DNA of 64,000 nucleotides from Bacteroidetes bacterium UBA6161. Lineage in GTDB: Bacteria > Bacteroidota > Bacteroidia > NS11-12g > UBA955. Made by a program: the position numbers and the translations under genes. The stretch lies in NCBI GenBank assembly GCA_002422315.1, contig DIUJ01000051.1:21341-85340 (forward strand), written 5' to 3'. The notes under the pieces were generated by a model. That model saw nothing but the letters and a program-made list of their open reading frames with translations, made no database searches and was not told the DNA's origin. Below, one piece after another: positions 8,121-16,943 of this stretch (position 1 is the first letter of the stretch; the number at the start of each line of letters is the position of its first letter).

Positions 8121-9737
8121 TTAAGGTTCTATAATTATTTTTTGAGTCGCTTTTTCATAAGGGGTATCAATGGTTAAAATGTATATGCCACCTTTGGCTA
8201 AATTATCAATTTTTCGTTTATAAATATTTTCTCCTATTTTTAAATTTGTGAATACTTTGTCTTCAATTTTTTTGCCATCTACACTATACAAAGAAATTTT
8301 TGTATCCGCTATTTGGGTAAGATTGAATTTTACTAAGAAATCTCCGTCATTTGGATTTGGATATACCTGCAATTGCAATGTTCCTATACTTTGGTCGTTT
8401 AATTTATGTGTAGAAACTGTGTTATTATTTGTCAAATAGACTTTAAATATTTGGCTACTAGCACTACTCTCTACTCCCGTATTTATCCAAAAAATATTCT
8501 TTGCCGAACTATTTATTCCTCCATAAATATAGCCAACTAATGTACTATCGGCAGTTATTTGGTCCAAATTCAATACTTTATTATTAAAGTGTGGAATATT
8601 TAAGTTTGGGATAAATTCTGCACCTGCTCCTAAAAATTGAGGCATTTCGCTTGGTAATTTATATTCAGCCATCATGCCATTTGCATCTATTGTAACCCTT
8701 GCAATGGTTTTTACAAATGGTACATTATTGTCTTGAACCAAAGTGCCTGAACTGTCATAATATTGAGCAATGCCACCAAAAAACACATTGTGCATTTCGT
8801 TATTTGTAGCTGAATATAAAGGCAACACAGCACAATGGTAATGGTTGTAATATTGTTGGAATGTATTATTTACCGCATAATTTGCACTATCAATAGTCAC
8901 AGAGTTTAAGAAAGGTAAATCTACTGTTTGTTGGAAAACTCCTGAAAACATTGTTATTCCTTCTTCACCATTTGGCAATATTTGTGCTTCTGCATTGTAA
9001 TCTCTTCTATGTAAATTTACACTGTCTAAATAGGAGGGTAAATGATTAATAGAAATTGCTGAACCATTGTCTGTAATGGTAAATTTTCTAATCGCATTTG
9101 TATATTCTTGTATAAAACCTGGTCCATTGTTGGGTCCCATTGGATTATAGCGTCCAATAAATTTTTGACCACCTAACAAATAAAAGTCATTATTTATTTT
9201 CTTTAAACGTCCTCCAGTTACTTGTAATTTAGGGTCTGTAATCTGACGAAAATACGATACAAAACTTGTATTGTTAATTACAGCATTGATTACATCAGAC
9301 ACTTTAATTGCTGTAAGGTATGGAAATGTAGTGTGGTCGGCCGCTGTAGTGCTATAACCATAGCCACCAGTGCAATATAGGTAATCTCCTTGTTGGTAAA
9401 ATTGCATATTGGTAGAACTCATTTGTTCTTGTATGGCTACTGGCAATGAGCTAAGTGGGGCAGTCCATTTTTGTTGTAAAATCGGGTCTATTACTATAAG
9501 TTGGTTGTTATGTCCTGCTATATCAAACGAAGCAAAAGGTTGTCTTCTATGCAGCCCATCTAATCTGCCACCTACAATAAGCCATTTGTTATTGTGTTGT
9601 CCAAAAGCATAAGATTGAAGCCCTCCTAATTCGGCAATGTTTAAGGGCTCAATTACAACATTAAATGGTACGCTTTGTCCAAATACAGTTAGATTCAATA
9701 GGATTAATCCCAATATTGTTGTTAATTTTTTTCTCAT
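8121..9737 (-). CDS. Secreted protein with T9SS type A sorting domain
   Basis: The 538-residue product begins with a Sec signal peptide (MRKKLTTILGLILLNLTVFGQ). It ends in a type A C-terminal sorting domain: VYPNPNDGDFLVKF near residue 460, a SLYSVDGKKI segment, then GIYILTI and a short basic tail. T9SS would carry it across the outer membrane and release or anchor it. The middle of the chain has repeating aromatic, Gly- and Asn-rich strands (LIVGGRLDG, LYCTGGYGYS, FYLLGGQKFIGR, HNVFFGGIAQYY), suggesting a kelch-like beta-propeller. No catalytic motif is recognised, so the function is unknown. It has its own minus-strand transcription unit. Confidence 0.85.
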   Translation of the reverse strand: MRKKLTTILGLILLNLTVFGQSVPFNVVIEPLNIAELGGLQSYAFGQHNNKWLIVGGRLDGLHRRQPFASFDIAGHNNQLIVIDPILQQKWTAPLSSLPVAIQEQMSSTNMQFYQQGDYLYCTGGYGYSTTAADHTTFPYLTAIKVSDVINAVINNTSFVSYFRQITDPKLQVTGGRLKKINNDFYLLGGQKFIGRYNPMGPNNGPGFIQEYTNAIRKFTITDNGSAISINHLPSYLDSVNLHRRDYNAEAQILPNGEEGITMFSGVFQQTVDLPFLNSVTIDSANYAVNNTFQQYYNHYHCAVLPLYSATNNEMHNVFFGGIAQYYDSSGTLVQDNNVPFVKTIARVTIDANGMMAEYKLPSEMPQFLGAGAEFIPNLNIPHFNNKVLNLDQITADSTLVGYIYGGINSSAKNIFWINTGVESSASSQIFKVYLTNNNTVSTHKLNDQSIGTLQLQVYPNPNDGDFLVKFNLTQIADTKISLYSVDGKKIEDKVFTNLKIGENIYKRKIDNLAKGGIYILTIDTPYEKATQKIIIEP

Positions 9738-10038
9738 AATGTATGTTGCATATTTATACTGTAAATTTATTTCTTTAAATACTGCTGAATTGTAACATAA
9801 GTCACTTAACGCTGTAATACGTAGTTATACTGTAGGGTAGTTTCAATGTCTAATTGCTTTTTAGAGGAATTGATATAATAATTTGAACTAATAGAGTAGT
9901 CTAACATAAGATTACTTTAAGGTTAAAAGTAGGGTAGAGTTTACGATTTTTTTTAGTATACCCCTTTTGTTATTGATTATTAATTATAGATTTAAGCAAA
10001 CCTTTTTACATAAACATATGCGTGTATCCGCAAAGGGT
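9738..10038. other. Intergenic gap
   Basis: About 300 AT-rich bases between the start of the T9SS cargo gene and the end of the small membrane protein gene. No clear promoter box, terminator or repeat is seen beyond a general T-rich character. Confidence 0.4.
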
Positions 10039-10287
10039 TTAATGTAAATTACGTTTCTCTAATTCCTTTTTCAAAGCTTCATATTTCTTTGGTTTTTTTA
10101 AAAATAGGTATATAAAGTACAATGGAATTAGTGTAAGAAAGCCCCAAGAATTTGCAGCTACACTATAAATGATTACACCGACTAAAAACCCAATAAAAAA
10201 AGCATCAATAATTGGTGAAGGTTTATTAATTTTTGCTCTTTCTAGCAGTTCTTTGTCTGTTAATTCTAGCAATTCTTTGTGATCCAT
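10039..10287 (-). CDS. Small two-helix membrane protein, unknown function
   Basis: An 82-residue protein with a charged N-terminal segment (MDHKELLELTDKELLERAK), two adjacent hydrophobic helices near residues 27-43 and 47-63, and a Lys/Glu-rich tail. The family is not recognised. The gene stands alone. About 160 bases upstream of its start lies a short copy of the motif found upstream of the cassette-array genes further right, so it may have arrived by the same route. Confidence 0.65.
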   Translation of the reverse strand: MDHKELLELTDKELLERAKINKPSPIIDAFFIGFLVGVIIYSVAANSWGFLTLIPLYFIYLFLKKPKKYEALKKELEKRNLH

Positions 10288-10740
10288 ATGGTTAAATTAA
10301 TTATGTTTATCTGGTTTTAATTTACTTTTAATATCTGTTAAAATCGGTTTGACTTTGTATATGATATACCTGTATGTCTGAGCTGTGTCCTTTTACCTCA
10401 AGACAAAAAAATGCTCTGTTCTAGAATCTTGCAGGGAAGTCATTTCTTTGCATTCGGCGGGATTACATGTCTAAAACCCAAATTAATCCAATAAGAATTT
10501 TATAATTGGATTGCTACAAAGATAGGTGTCCAAATGCTTTATGCAAATCCTTAGATTTTTTGGCAGTTTGTCGTCTTGTCTATGCGAAGTTCCCCTAAGG
10601 GCATTGAATATAGGAGGTGTTATGGGTTTTTACTCTTTCTGGGTTTACAATATCCTTGTTTTTTTATCTTGTTTTGTATTAGTACCTATCCTTTCTATTT
10701 AATATTCAATCCTATAAAATAGAATATTCGTTTTATACAC
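10288..10740. other. Intergenic region with an outlying copy of the cassette-array motif
   Basis: Bases 10450-10480 read gcattcggcgggattacatg followed by tctaaaa, the same motif found at 13491, 14848, 15500 and, in short form, 17032. Like those copies it lies upstream (minus strand) of a minus-strand gene. The rest of the stretch shows no gene or terminator I can support. Confidence 0.55.
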
Positions 10741-10779
10741 TACTATGTATTGCATAGTACATTTTTATACATAGATTTG
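10741..10779 (+). promoter_or_regulatory. PadR operator overlapping a Bacteroidota promoter
   Basis: TACTATG-TATTG-CATAGTA at 10741-10759 is a perfect inverted repeat with 7-base arms, containing the ATG..CAT core usual for PadR sites. A -33 TTG at 10750-10752 lies inside it, and TAGATTTG (TAnnTTTG) at 10772-10779 follows after exactly 19 bases. A repressor bound to the palindrome would cover the -33 element. The next gene encodes a PadR-family protein, so autorepression is the simple reading. Confidence 0.75.
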
Positions 10780-10802
10780 CAGGGTAGGAAAAAGTGTACA
10801 GA

Positions 10803-11141
10803 ATGGGTAAAGAAATTGACAAAGAGAATATTCAAAGTCAGATGCGAAAAGGCTTGTTGGAATACTGCGTATTGGGTATGTTGCATCATCATGAGTTGTA
10901 TCCGGGCGATATGATTACGGAGTTGAAAAAAGCAGGGTTAGTAATTTTAGAAGGAACACTTTACCCACTTCTTACCCGATTAAAAAATGGTGGCTACCTG
11001 CAATATCGTTGGCAAGAAAGCCAATCGGGACCTCCTCGCAAATATTATGCACTTACAGAAGAAGGTAAAAATCTTTACAATCATCTACACAAAACCTGGA
11101 ATGAAATCTCAGAATCCGTAAACCAAATCAATCAAAAATAA
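10803..11141 (+). CDS. PadR-family transcriptional regulator
   Basis: A winged-helix repressor of 112 residues. The family signature is clear: MRKGLLEYCVLGMLHHHELYPGDM at the N-terminus, then LEGTLYPLLTRLKNGGYL (recognition helix and wing entry) and GPPRKYYALTEEGK. GTG at 10794 would add three residues, but ATG at 10803 starts the conserved part. It is followed after 11 bases by a PspC-domain protein; PadR-PspC pairs are common in Bacteroidota. The palindrome over its own promoter suggests it represses this pair until an unknown ligand or envelope signal releases it. Confidence 0.93.
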   Translation: MGKEIDKENIQSQMRKGLLEYCVLGMLHHHELYPGDMITELKKAGLVILEGTLYPLLTRLKNGGYLQYRWQESQSGPPRKYYALTEEGKNLYNHLHKTWNEISESVNQINQK

Positions 11142-11152
11142 GACACAACCTT

Positions 11153-12916
11153 ATGGAAAAAGTAATTTATATAAACATGGGAGGCAGGGTGATTCCCATA
11201 GAAGAGAAGGCAGCTGCAAAGTTAGAAGCTTATTTTGAAAAGCTTAAATCTACCTTTACGAAAGAAGAGGGTGCTACAGAAATTTTAGAAGACATTGAAA
11301 GTAGATTTTCTGAACATTTTCAAGAAAAATTAGATTTGGGCAAGGCCTGTATCCAACAAACGGATGTGGCGCAAGTTATTGAAATTATGGGTCATCCCGA
11401 AGATTTTGAGGATAATCCTTCTGACGATACTTTGGAGGAACCAAAAATTGAAAGGAGATTCTATAGAAACAACAACGATAAAGTAGTGGCAGGAGTATGT
11501 AGCGGATTGGCAGATTTTTTTGCCATAGATCCTGTTTTTGTGCGCATTATTTTTGTGGTAGCAGTGATTGGGGGCTTAGGTATTGGGGTGTTAGTTTATC
11601 TATTGCTTTGGATTTTAGTTCCTCTAAAATCAGCTACTGAAAACAGACATTCCAAACTATTTAGAAGCAGAGACAACCGAATTTTGGCAGGTGTATCAGG
11701 TGGCTTGGGTCATTATTTTGGCATTAGTCCTAATATCCCTCGCTTGATTTTTTTATTTCCCTTTGTGCTTTCTATTTTTTCGGGGTTAATTTTCTTCCCT
11801 TTTGGTGTACCGGGTATGATTTTGACTTTAGGAAGCTTGGGCAGTTCGGTTGTTATCATTTATTTAATTATGTGGTTTGTAATTCCAGAAGCAAAAACCC
11901 GTACACAAAAAATGCAAATGCAAAGGGAGGAGGTAAATATTCAAAACATTATAAAAACTGTGAAAGAAGACGCCAAAATTATTCGTGATAAGGCAAGTAC
12001 ACAGGGCAAAAAACTGGGAGAAGAAATGGAAGAAATGGCAAGTCAATTGAAAAATAATTTTGAAAAAAATGCCTCTAAGTTTAAAAACGAAAGCCTTGAT
12101 TTTTCAAAAAAAGCGGAACAAAAAGCCAAGCAAATGGAACAGGAGTTGAAGGATAGTTTGAATCGCAAGGACAACCCCTTGATACGCTTTTTGACCGTTG
12201 TTGGGTTCATAGTAATGGGCCTTGTTTTTGTGACTTTTCTGTTGCTGTTTCTGGGATCTGTGTTTTTTGCCACACTTGCAGAGCCTTTTTTATCCTACAT
12301 CACCTATACCGAAGCTGATAAGTGGCTTTTTTATGCCATTGTTATAGGTTTCCCATTTCTGCTGTTTTGGAGCTCTGGTTTTGGTTTAGTAAAAATGTTT
12401 ACAGGTAAAAATATTGCTCTTACCGTGGTAAATGTTATCACTACTTTTTTATGGATAGGGCTTATTTCCTCCGTGGTTTTTTTGACATGGAACTACAGTA
12501 AAAACTATAGATACAAAATGGAATTATCAAACGAAATTTTGATGAAAAAAGATAGCGAAATATCTTCAAGAATAACTATTAAAAGTACAACCCTACCGAA
12601 GGGTTTCAGGCTGTTTTCTTATACAAACAAAATGATGATGAAGGCAGACACCTTGTATCTCAAAAATGTGAGTTACAAAATTACGCGTACAGATGATTCT
12701 TTGCTTAGGGTATTTGCAGAAGGCGATGTATTCCATCACAGCACACAAAGCAATTTGAATTTGCTCACCACTCATGAAGGATTAAAATGGGAAGGCAACA
12801 CTTTGTATTTGCCAAGTTATAGCAAACTGCTACCTGGAGAAAAGCTAAACACAAAACATATTACCTACCACATACACCTGCCCAAGAATTTGGAATACGA
12901 GGCAGATTTTTTTTAG
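11153..12916 (+). CDS. PspC-domain membrane protein (double PspC)
   Basis: A 587-residue inner-membrane protein. After about 100 soluble residues come two PspC domains in tandem: RRFYRNNNDKVVAGVCSGLA with a helix near 125-155, and KLFRSRDNRILAGVSGGLG with helices near 190-245. A long Lys/Glu-rich amphipathic or coiled-coil stretch (about 255-340) leads to three more helices (about 345-445) and a C-terminal domain of about 130 residues with beta-strand character. PspC proteins take part in envelope-stress sensing. It is co-transcribed with the PadR repressor, which presumably limits its amount. The first 100 residues resemble the HAAS-type N-terminus often found with PadR partners. Confidence 0.85.
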   Translation: MEKVIYINMGGRVIPIEEKAAAKLEAYFEKLKSTFTKEEGATEILEDIESRFSEHFQEKLDLGKACIQQTDVAQVIEIMGHPEDFEDNPSDDTLEEPKIERRFYRNNNDKVVAGVCSGLADFFAIDPVFVRIIFVVAVIGGLGIGVLVYLLLWILVPLKSATENRHSKLFRSRDNRILAGVSGGLGHYFGISPNIPRLIFLFPFVLSIFSGLIFFPFGVPGMILTLGSLGSSVVIIYLIMWFVIPEAKTRTQKMQMQREEVNIQNIIKTVKEDAKIIRDKASTQGKKLGEEMEEMASQLKNNFEKNASKFKNESLDFSKKAEQKAKQMEQELKDSLNRKDNPLIRFLTVVGFIVMGLVFVTFLLLFLGSVFFATLAEPFLSYITYTEADKWLFYAIVIGFPFLLFWSSGFGLVKMFTGKNIALTVVNVITTFLWIGLISSVVFLTWNYSKNYRYKMELSNEILMKKDSEISSRITIKSTTLPKGFRLFSYTNKMMMKADTLYLKNVSYKITRTDDSLLRVFAEGDVFHHSTQSNLNLLTTHEGLKWEGNTLYLPSYSKLLPGEKLNTKHITYHIHLPKNLEYEADFF

Positions 12917-13086
12917 TGTGCTTTTATAGTAAAAATTATACTAATCTAACGCAAACAAAAGCCTCTTTTAGTAAGCCTTTATTCAAGTGCTTTTTTGTAG
13001 AAATCCTGCTTTTTTACGGTTGTAAAAGGGGGGGTGCACTTGTCCGCCGAAGGAGGGAGCTACGAATGTAATGGACTGTTTTACTA
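12917..13086 (-). repeat. Cassette spacer downstream of the first 116-aa gene
   Basis: Read on the minus strand, this follows the gene at 13087-13437. It contains the motif gtagctcc.tcc...gcggacaagtgcac, which recurs after the stop codons of the other array genes (13870-13945, 15050-15080, 15900-15945, 17560-17605). It also contains GCGTTAGATTAG, in which GTTAGAT fits the integron core-site consensus GTTRRRY. Its left part aligns with 14950-15095, the spacer after the second copy of the gene. Confidence 0.5.
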
Positions 13087-13437
13087 TTAGTTTATTTTGA
13101 TTAACCTGTAAAATGTAAGTCCTTTTCGTGACTTGGCAATTTTCCCATTTTTATCAAATGTCCAAACATTATGAAATTTCTGCACTGTATTATTGTCCTT
13201 TAAGACCACTTTGTTTCCTTTTATAGTCCAACTGCCTTTGGCAATTATTTTTTTGTCAGAAACAGAGAAGTCTTGGTAATAATAGGTTCGGTCTGAATTA
13301 ATTGTCAACTTAATTTGGGAAGGGTCGTTAGAACAAACACCATAGGTGCCTATAAATTGGTTGACACTAGTGTTTGAAAATGATGACATTAGTATTGCCA
13401 TTGTTAATATTGTAAGAGTTTTCATTGTTTTTTTCAT
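13087..13437 (-). CDS. Small secreted lipocalin-like protein, copy 1
   Basis: A 116-residue protein with a signal peptide (MKKTMKTLTILTMAILMSSFS), then a short beta-rich domain: FIGTYGVCSNDPSQIKLTIN, TYYYQDFSV, AKGSWTIKGNKVVL, and FYRLIK at the end. The GxYxxxx opening and alternating strands recall lipocalin-like small periplasmic proteins, but the function is unknown. A second copy at 15096-15446 differs at only a handful of residues. The gene is one unit of the minus-strand cassette-like array and has repeat sequence on both sides. Confidence 0.75.
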   Translation of the reverse strand: MKKTMKTLTILTMAILMSSFSNTSVNQFIGTYGVCSNDPSQIKLTINSDRTYYYQDFSVSDKKIIAKGSWTIKGNKVVLKDNNTVQKFHNVWTFDKNGKIAKSRKGLTFYRLIKIN

Positions 13438-13966
13438 AGTTATTTGTTTTTAAATTGCTCTTGTTTTAAATGTGTTATAATGTCAGTTTCGCACATTGGG
13501 CGGGATTACACTTCTAAAAACCTTCTTATTGTTTTCAAAAATAGAAAAAACTACTTTACTCCCCACTTTTTAATGGTTTTTATTTATTGGATTTAAAGTT
13601 TAAGAGCAAAATATTTTGGAAATTCAGGTGTCTAAAATGTTCTTAAAACACCATTTAAAAGGGGTTTAATTACAATTTAAAATATCTTGAAGTTACCCAA
13701 TACACCCTAAAAGCGGGAGAGCTTTTGTTTTTTATAAACGATGTTATCCAATGCAATTCTTAGCATTTTAAGCATACCTAAATGGAGTCTGAAAAATTAT
13801 ATTTTTAAAGTAGAGTACCTTAAAATACCTTTAAAGAAGTCGTTTTTTTCTAAAAGTTCAATAATCTGTGTTTTTTAAGAGATGTGCACTTGTCCGCCTT
13901 AGGAGGAACAGCTACGCCTTAGGATGAACAGCTACGGCTGTTTGCATTAGAGGTTTTATTCTCTCG
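13438..13966 (-). repeat. Cassette spacer B
   Basis: Non-coding. Bases 13491-13551 hold the upstream motif (gcacattgggcgggattaca, then cttctaaaaaccttc, then a caaaaatag that gives TATTTTTG on the minus strand). Bases 13616-13720 match the middle module of spacers D and E (tttaattacaatttaaaata, then tcttgaag). Bases 13880-13945 hold the downstream module (gcacttgtccgccttaggag, then gaacagctacg), which here appears partly duplicated. The order of modules is the same as in D and E. Confidence 0.6.
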
Positions 13967-14809
13967 TCATTTTCTAACAAGTTTATAAATTAGTTTGTTA
14001 AGTTGTAATAACTCTCCTGCTTCTTCGTCTCCTTTTGTGTTATATAAAAAAGTTGTGTCTTTTTTAATTTCAAATGCATACCAAGTTGAATTTCTTTCAC
14101 TTGCTTTAAAAGCTATTCCATCCAAAATAGTTTCTGGTCCACCCATAAAATCCGTAAATACATAATAGCTATTAAATCCGGGCATACCAATCATAATACC
14201 ATTGTTTTTAAAAGAAACATTTGTCTTGTTATCAGAACTGTCGATTAATGTATAATCTCCTTTAAATAATTTCTGGTTCACTATGTATTGGAGTCCCCAA
14301 CCTGCATCATTGTCTGACTGTTTGTCAGCAACCTTTGAAAAAAGTTTTTTGTCTATGAGTTTGTTGTCTTTGTTGTAATGATATAAAGCCAAATATGTCT
14401 GATTTGAAATATTTTCATGCCCAAGTTCATAATAGTTTGACTTGTTCTCGTAGTCTATAAGATTTGACTTTAAGCTATTCTCTAAATTGCCTGTAATTGA
14501 ATAAACTGTAAAGTTGTCTCCTTCGTGATTATTCCTACTAACTCCAACAAATGCGCTGTCAACTTGATTTTTTATGTCAATAATTATAGTAACAACACCA
14601 TCAAATTTCTCGGCTGATTTTAAAGGAGATTTTGTTGATTCAATAGATTTAATGTAGTCAGTCAATACCCAAACACCATTAAAAACTCCACTAAATTTTC
14701 CTTTTAAGTCGTCTACTTCCATTGTTTCAATGTTGACATTAGAAGTCTTTTGATTTGAACAACTTGTCAAAATAATTAAGGTCAAAAATATATGTGTTAT
14801 ATGTTTCAT
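13967..14809 (-). CDS. Predicted lipoprotein of unknown function
   Basis: About 280 residues starting at ATG 14809; the frame continues to a TTG at 14836, but that lies inside the upstream repeat. The N-terminus MKHITHIFLTLIILTSC is a clear lipobox signal (LTSC). The rest is beta-rich and polar, with no recognised motif (segments FSGVFNGVWVLTDYIKSI, GVVTIIIDIKNQ, DGIAFKASERNSTWYAF). It probably sits in the outer or inner membrane facing the periplasm. The gene lies between the two copies of the 116-aa gene as a separate cassette, with spacers C and B on either side. Confidence 0.75.
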   Translation of the reverse strand: MKHITHIFLTLIILTSCSNQKTSNVNIETMEVDDLKGKFSGVFNGVWVLTDYIKSIESTKSPLKSAEKFDGVVTIIIDIKNQVDSAFVGVSRNNHEGDNFTVYSITGNLENSLKSNLIDYENKSNYYELGHENISNQTYLALYHYNKDNKLIDKKLFSKVADKQSDNDAGWGLQYIVNQKLFKGDYTLIDSSDNKTNVSFKNNGIMIGMPGFNSYYVFTDFMGGPETILDGIAFKASERNSTWYAFEIKKDTTFLYNTKGDEEAGELLQLNKLIYKLVRK

Positions 14810-15095
14810 TGTTGGTTTGTTTCTATTACTGCCCAACGGCAGTTTCCCGCATTCGGCGGCATTACATGTCTAAAAACCTTCGTATTGTTTTCAAAAATAG
14901 AAAAAACACCTCATTGTGTTTCAGTTTAACAACTTTATTTTAAGTAAAATTTATCTAACCAAACAAATGCCTCTGTTAAAAGCCCTATGTGGGAGTGGGA
15001 TTTTGAGAAGAAAACCTTCTTTTTTATGGTTTTAAAAGGGTTATGTATTTGTACGTCATAGGAGGGAGCTACGGATGGAATAGGCTGTTTTACTA
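14810..15095 (-). repeat. Cassette spacer C
   Basis: Contains tattactgcccaacggcagt at 14824-14843, whose minus-strand form includes GTTGGGC (GTTRRRY). Next come the upstream motif gcattcggcggcattacatg plus tctaaaaacc and a caaaaatag (-7-like TATTTTTG on minus) up to 14900. Bases 14950-15095 align with the spacer after the other 116-aa gene copy and contain the downstream module. The same 'tattactgc..aacggcagtt' appears in spacer E at 17013-17032. Confidence 0.55.
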
Positions 15096-15446
15096 TTAGT
15101 TAGATTTGGTTAACCTGTAAAATGTAAGTCCTTTTCGTGACTTGGCAATTTTTCCATTTTTATCAAATGTCCAAACATTATGAAATTTCTGCACTGTATT
15201 ATTGTCCTTTAAGACCACTTTGTTTCCTTTTAAAGTCCAACTGCCTTTGGCAATTATTTTTTTGTCAGAAACAGAGAAGTCTTGGTAATAATAGGTTTGG
15301 TCTGAATTAATTATCAATTTAATTTGGGAAGGGTCGTTAGAACAAACAGCATAGGTGCCTATAAATTGGTTAACACTCGTGTTTGAAAATGATGACATTA
15401 GTATTGCCATTGTTAATATTGTAAGAGTTTTCATTGTTTTTTTCAT
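15096..15446 (-). CDS. Small secreted lipocalin-like protein, copy 2
   Basis: 116 residues with the same signal peptide as copy 1 and nearly the same mature sequence: changes I see include G33A, T45I, R50Q, I73L, I114T and I115K to S. The DNA is also nearly identical through the gene and for about 110 bases upstream, so the duplication is recent or gene conversion has kept the copies alike. Downstream sequence is less similar. The function is unknown. It forms its own unit of the cassette-like array. Confidence 0.75.
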   Translation of the reverse strand: MKKTMKTLTILTMAILMSSFSNTSVNQFIGTYAVCSNDPSQIKLIINSDQTYYYQDFSVSDKKIIAKGSWTLKGNKVVLKDNNTVQKFHNVWTFDKNGKIAKSRKGLTFYRLTKSN

Positions 15447-15962
15447 AATTATTTGTTTTTAAATTGCTCTTGTTTTAAATGTGCTATAGTGTCAGTTTCG
15501 CGCATTGGGCGAGATTACATGTCTAAAAACCTTCTTATTGTTTTCAAAAGTATAAAAACTTGCTGGATTGGGTTTTACTAAAGGGCTTTTATTTTCCTGA
15601 TTTAAAAAATGGGGCTAAATTCTATTTGAAATTCAGGTCTCTTAAATGGTCTTAATATGCCTTTTACAAGGGTTTTAATTACAATTTGAAATATCTTGAA
15701 GCGACCCGAATACTGCCCCAAGTAGAAAAGGTGGTGGCTTTTTGTAAAACCCAATTTGCTGAATTCAAACGAGCCATTTAACGGCATTTTTTTTACAAAT
15801 AAAATTTGCCAAAACTAAGTTACAGTGAGCCTGTCGAACTGAAAAAGCTTGTATTGAAGTCATTTTTTTGCTTTGAAAATTCAAATTTGAAGGTTTTGGA
15901 AGAGTTGTGCAAAAGTTTCGCCAAAGGAAGAACAGCTACGTTTGTTAGCAGTAGTGGTTCTA
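15447..15962 (-). repeat. Cassette spacer D (empty-site reference)
   Basis: Non-coding. Bases 15500-15945 align nearly end to end with spacer E (17035-17605): the upstream motif with TACTTTTG on the minus strand, the middle module ending cttgaagcgacccgaatact, a gtagaaaaggtgg block, then a block from aaacgagccatttaac to ttcgccaaaggaagaacagc. It contains ttacagtgagcctgtcgaac, a widely dispersed type of repeat. D lacks the hairpin element that interrupts E at the point corresponding to 15763-15766. Confidence 0.65.
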
Positions 15963-16943
15963 TTAGTCGTTCGTCTTATTGTCAAACAGTTCGTGCAATT
16001 TTTGTTGTAACAGTTTCTTGTCAGGCAGTTGTGTTTTGTATTCTGAAATCATTGTCGGGGAAAGGCTTCTGCTTAAAGCATACTCAACAACTTCACTGTC
16101 TTTGTCCTTGCAAAGTAAAACCCCAATGCTCGGATTTTCATTCGGCTTCTTAACGTCTCTGTCTAATGCTTCTAAGTAAAAGTTAAGCTGTCCCAAGTGG
16201 TCGGGTTTAAATTTGTCTGCTTTAAGTTCAAATGCCAGCAAACATTGAAGGCCACGGTGGTAGAAAAGCAAGTCAATGTAAAAGTCGCTTTTACCAACTT
16301 GCAACTTATATTCTTCTCCTATGAACAAAAAGTCCTTACCAAGTTCGAGAATGAAGTTTTTCATTTGTCTTACAAGTCCACGCTGTAAATCGCTCTCACT
16401 ATGTGGGTCGGGTAAGTTCAAAAATTCAAATATGTAGCTGTCTTTGAATGTGTTTGAAATGTTATTATTACTTTCTCTCACCGCTGGCGAGAGTTTTGCA
16501 TTGCCTATCATCGTCCGCTCAAAGAGGCTTGCCGAAATTTGTCGGTCGAGTTCTCGTTTGCTATAATTTTCTTGCTTTACATACTTGAGGTAAAACTCGA
16601 TTTCTTCAATGGTTTTACATCTTGAAAAAATCAGCAGATTGTTTGTCCAGCTAATTTCTCTCACCAGTGGTGAGAGTTTTGGGAAGTCTTTATAAGTCTC
16701 ATAAAATTGCTTCATTCTCCAAATGTTTTTGTCGGAGAAGCCTTTTATATCTGGTTCGTGTGTCTGTATGAAGGTTGCTAATTCAGTTACTACAGAGTCG
16801 CCCCATTCTGATTGTTCAATCTTTTTACTGATATATTCTCCGATATTCCAATAAAGGTCTATTAGTTCAGCGTTTACGGCTTTAATAGCATTAGTCCGAG
16901 ATTGTTTAATTAGCTGAATTATGTCCGTAAAGCGATTGTTCAT
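15963..16943 (-). CDS. DUF1016/YhcG-family PD-(D/E)XK nuclease
   Basis: A 326-residue protein of the YhcG family. The N-terminal DUF1016_N region (residues 1-140) contains LYWNIGEYISKKIEQSEWG and FSDKNIWRMKQFYETY. The C-terminal nuclease domain has GKSDFYIDLLFYH (Asp220, Asp224), AFELKAD (Glu239, Lys241) and GQLNFYL (Gln252), a full PD-(D/E)XK set. Family members are often linked to mobile elements and type I restriction loci and are predicted nucleases; their in vivo role is poorly known. Here it is a single-gene unit of the array between spacers D and E, about 4 kb from the type I RM operon. Confidence 0.92.
   Translation of the reverse strand: MNNRFTDIIQLIKQSRTNAIKAVNAELIDLYWNIGEYISKKIEQSEWGDSVVTELATFIQTHEPDIKGFSDKNIWRMKQFYETYKDFPKLSPLVREISWTNNLLIFSRCKTIEEIEFYLKYVKQENYSKRELDRQISASLFERTMIGNAKLSPAVRESNNNISNTFKDSYIFEFLNLPDPHSESDLQRGLVRQMKNFILELGKDFLFIGEEYKLQVGKSDFYIDLLFYHRGLQCLLAFELKADKFKPDHLGQLNFYLEALDRDVKKPNENPSIGVLLCKDKDSEVVEYALSRSLSPTMISEYKTQLPDKKLLQQKLHELFDNKTND

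Noticed and set aside
14807..14836. Upstream TTG start for the lipoprotein gene
   Set aside because: It would place nine residues encoded by the spacer repeat before a perfect lipoprotein signal that starts at ATG 14809.
15806..16153. 115-aa plus-strand frame
   Set aside because: Lies half in spacer D and half antisense to the DUF1016 nuclease domain.
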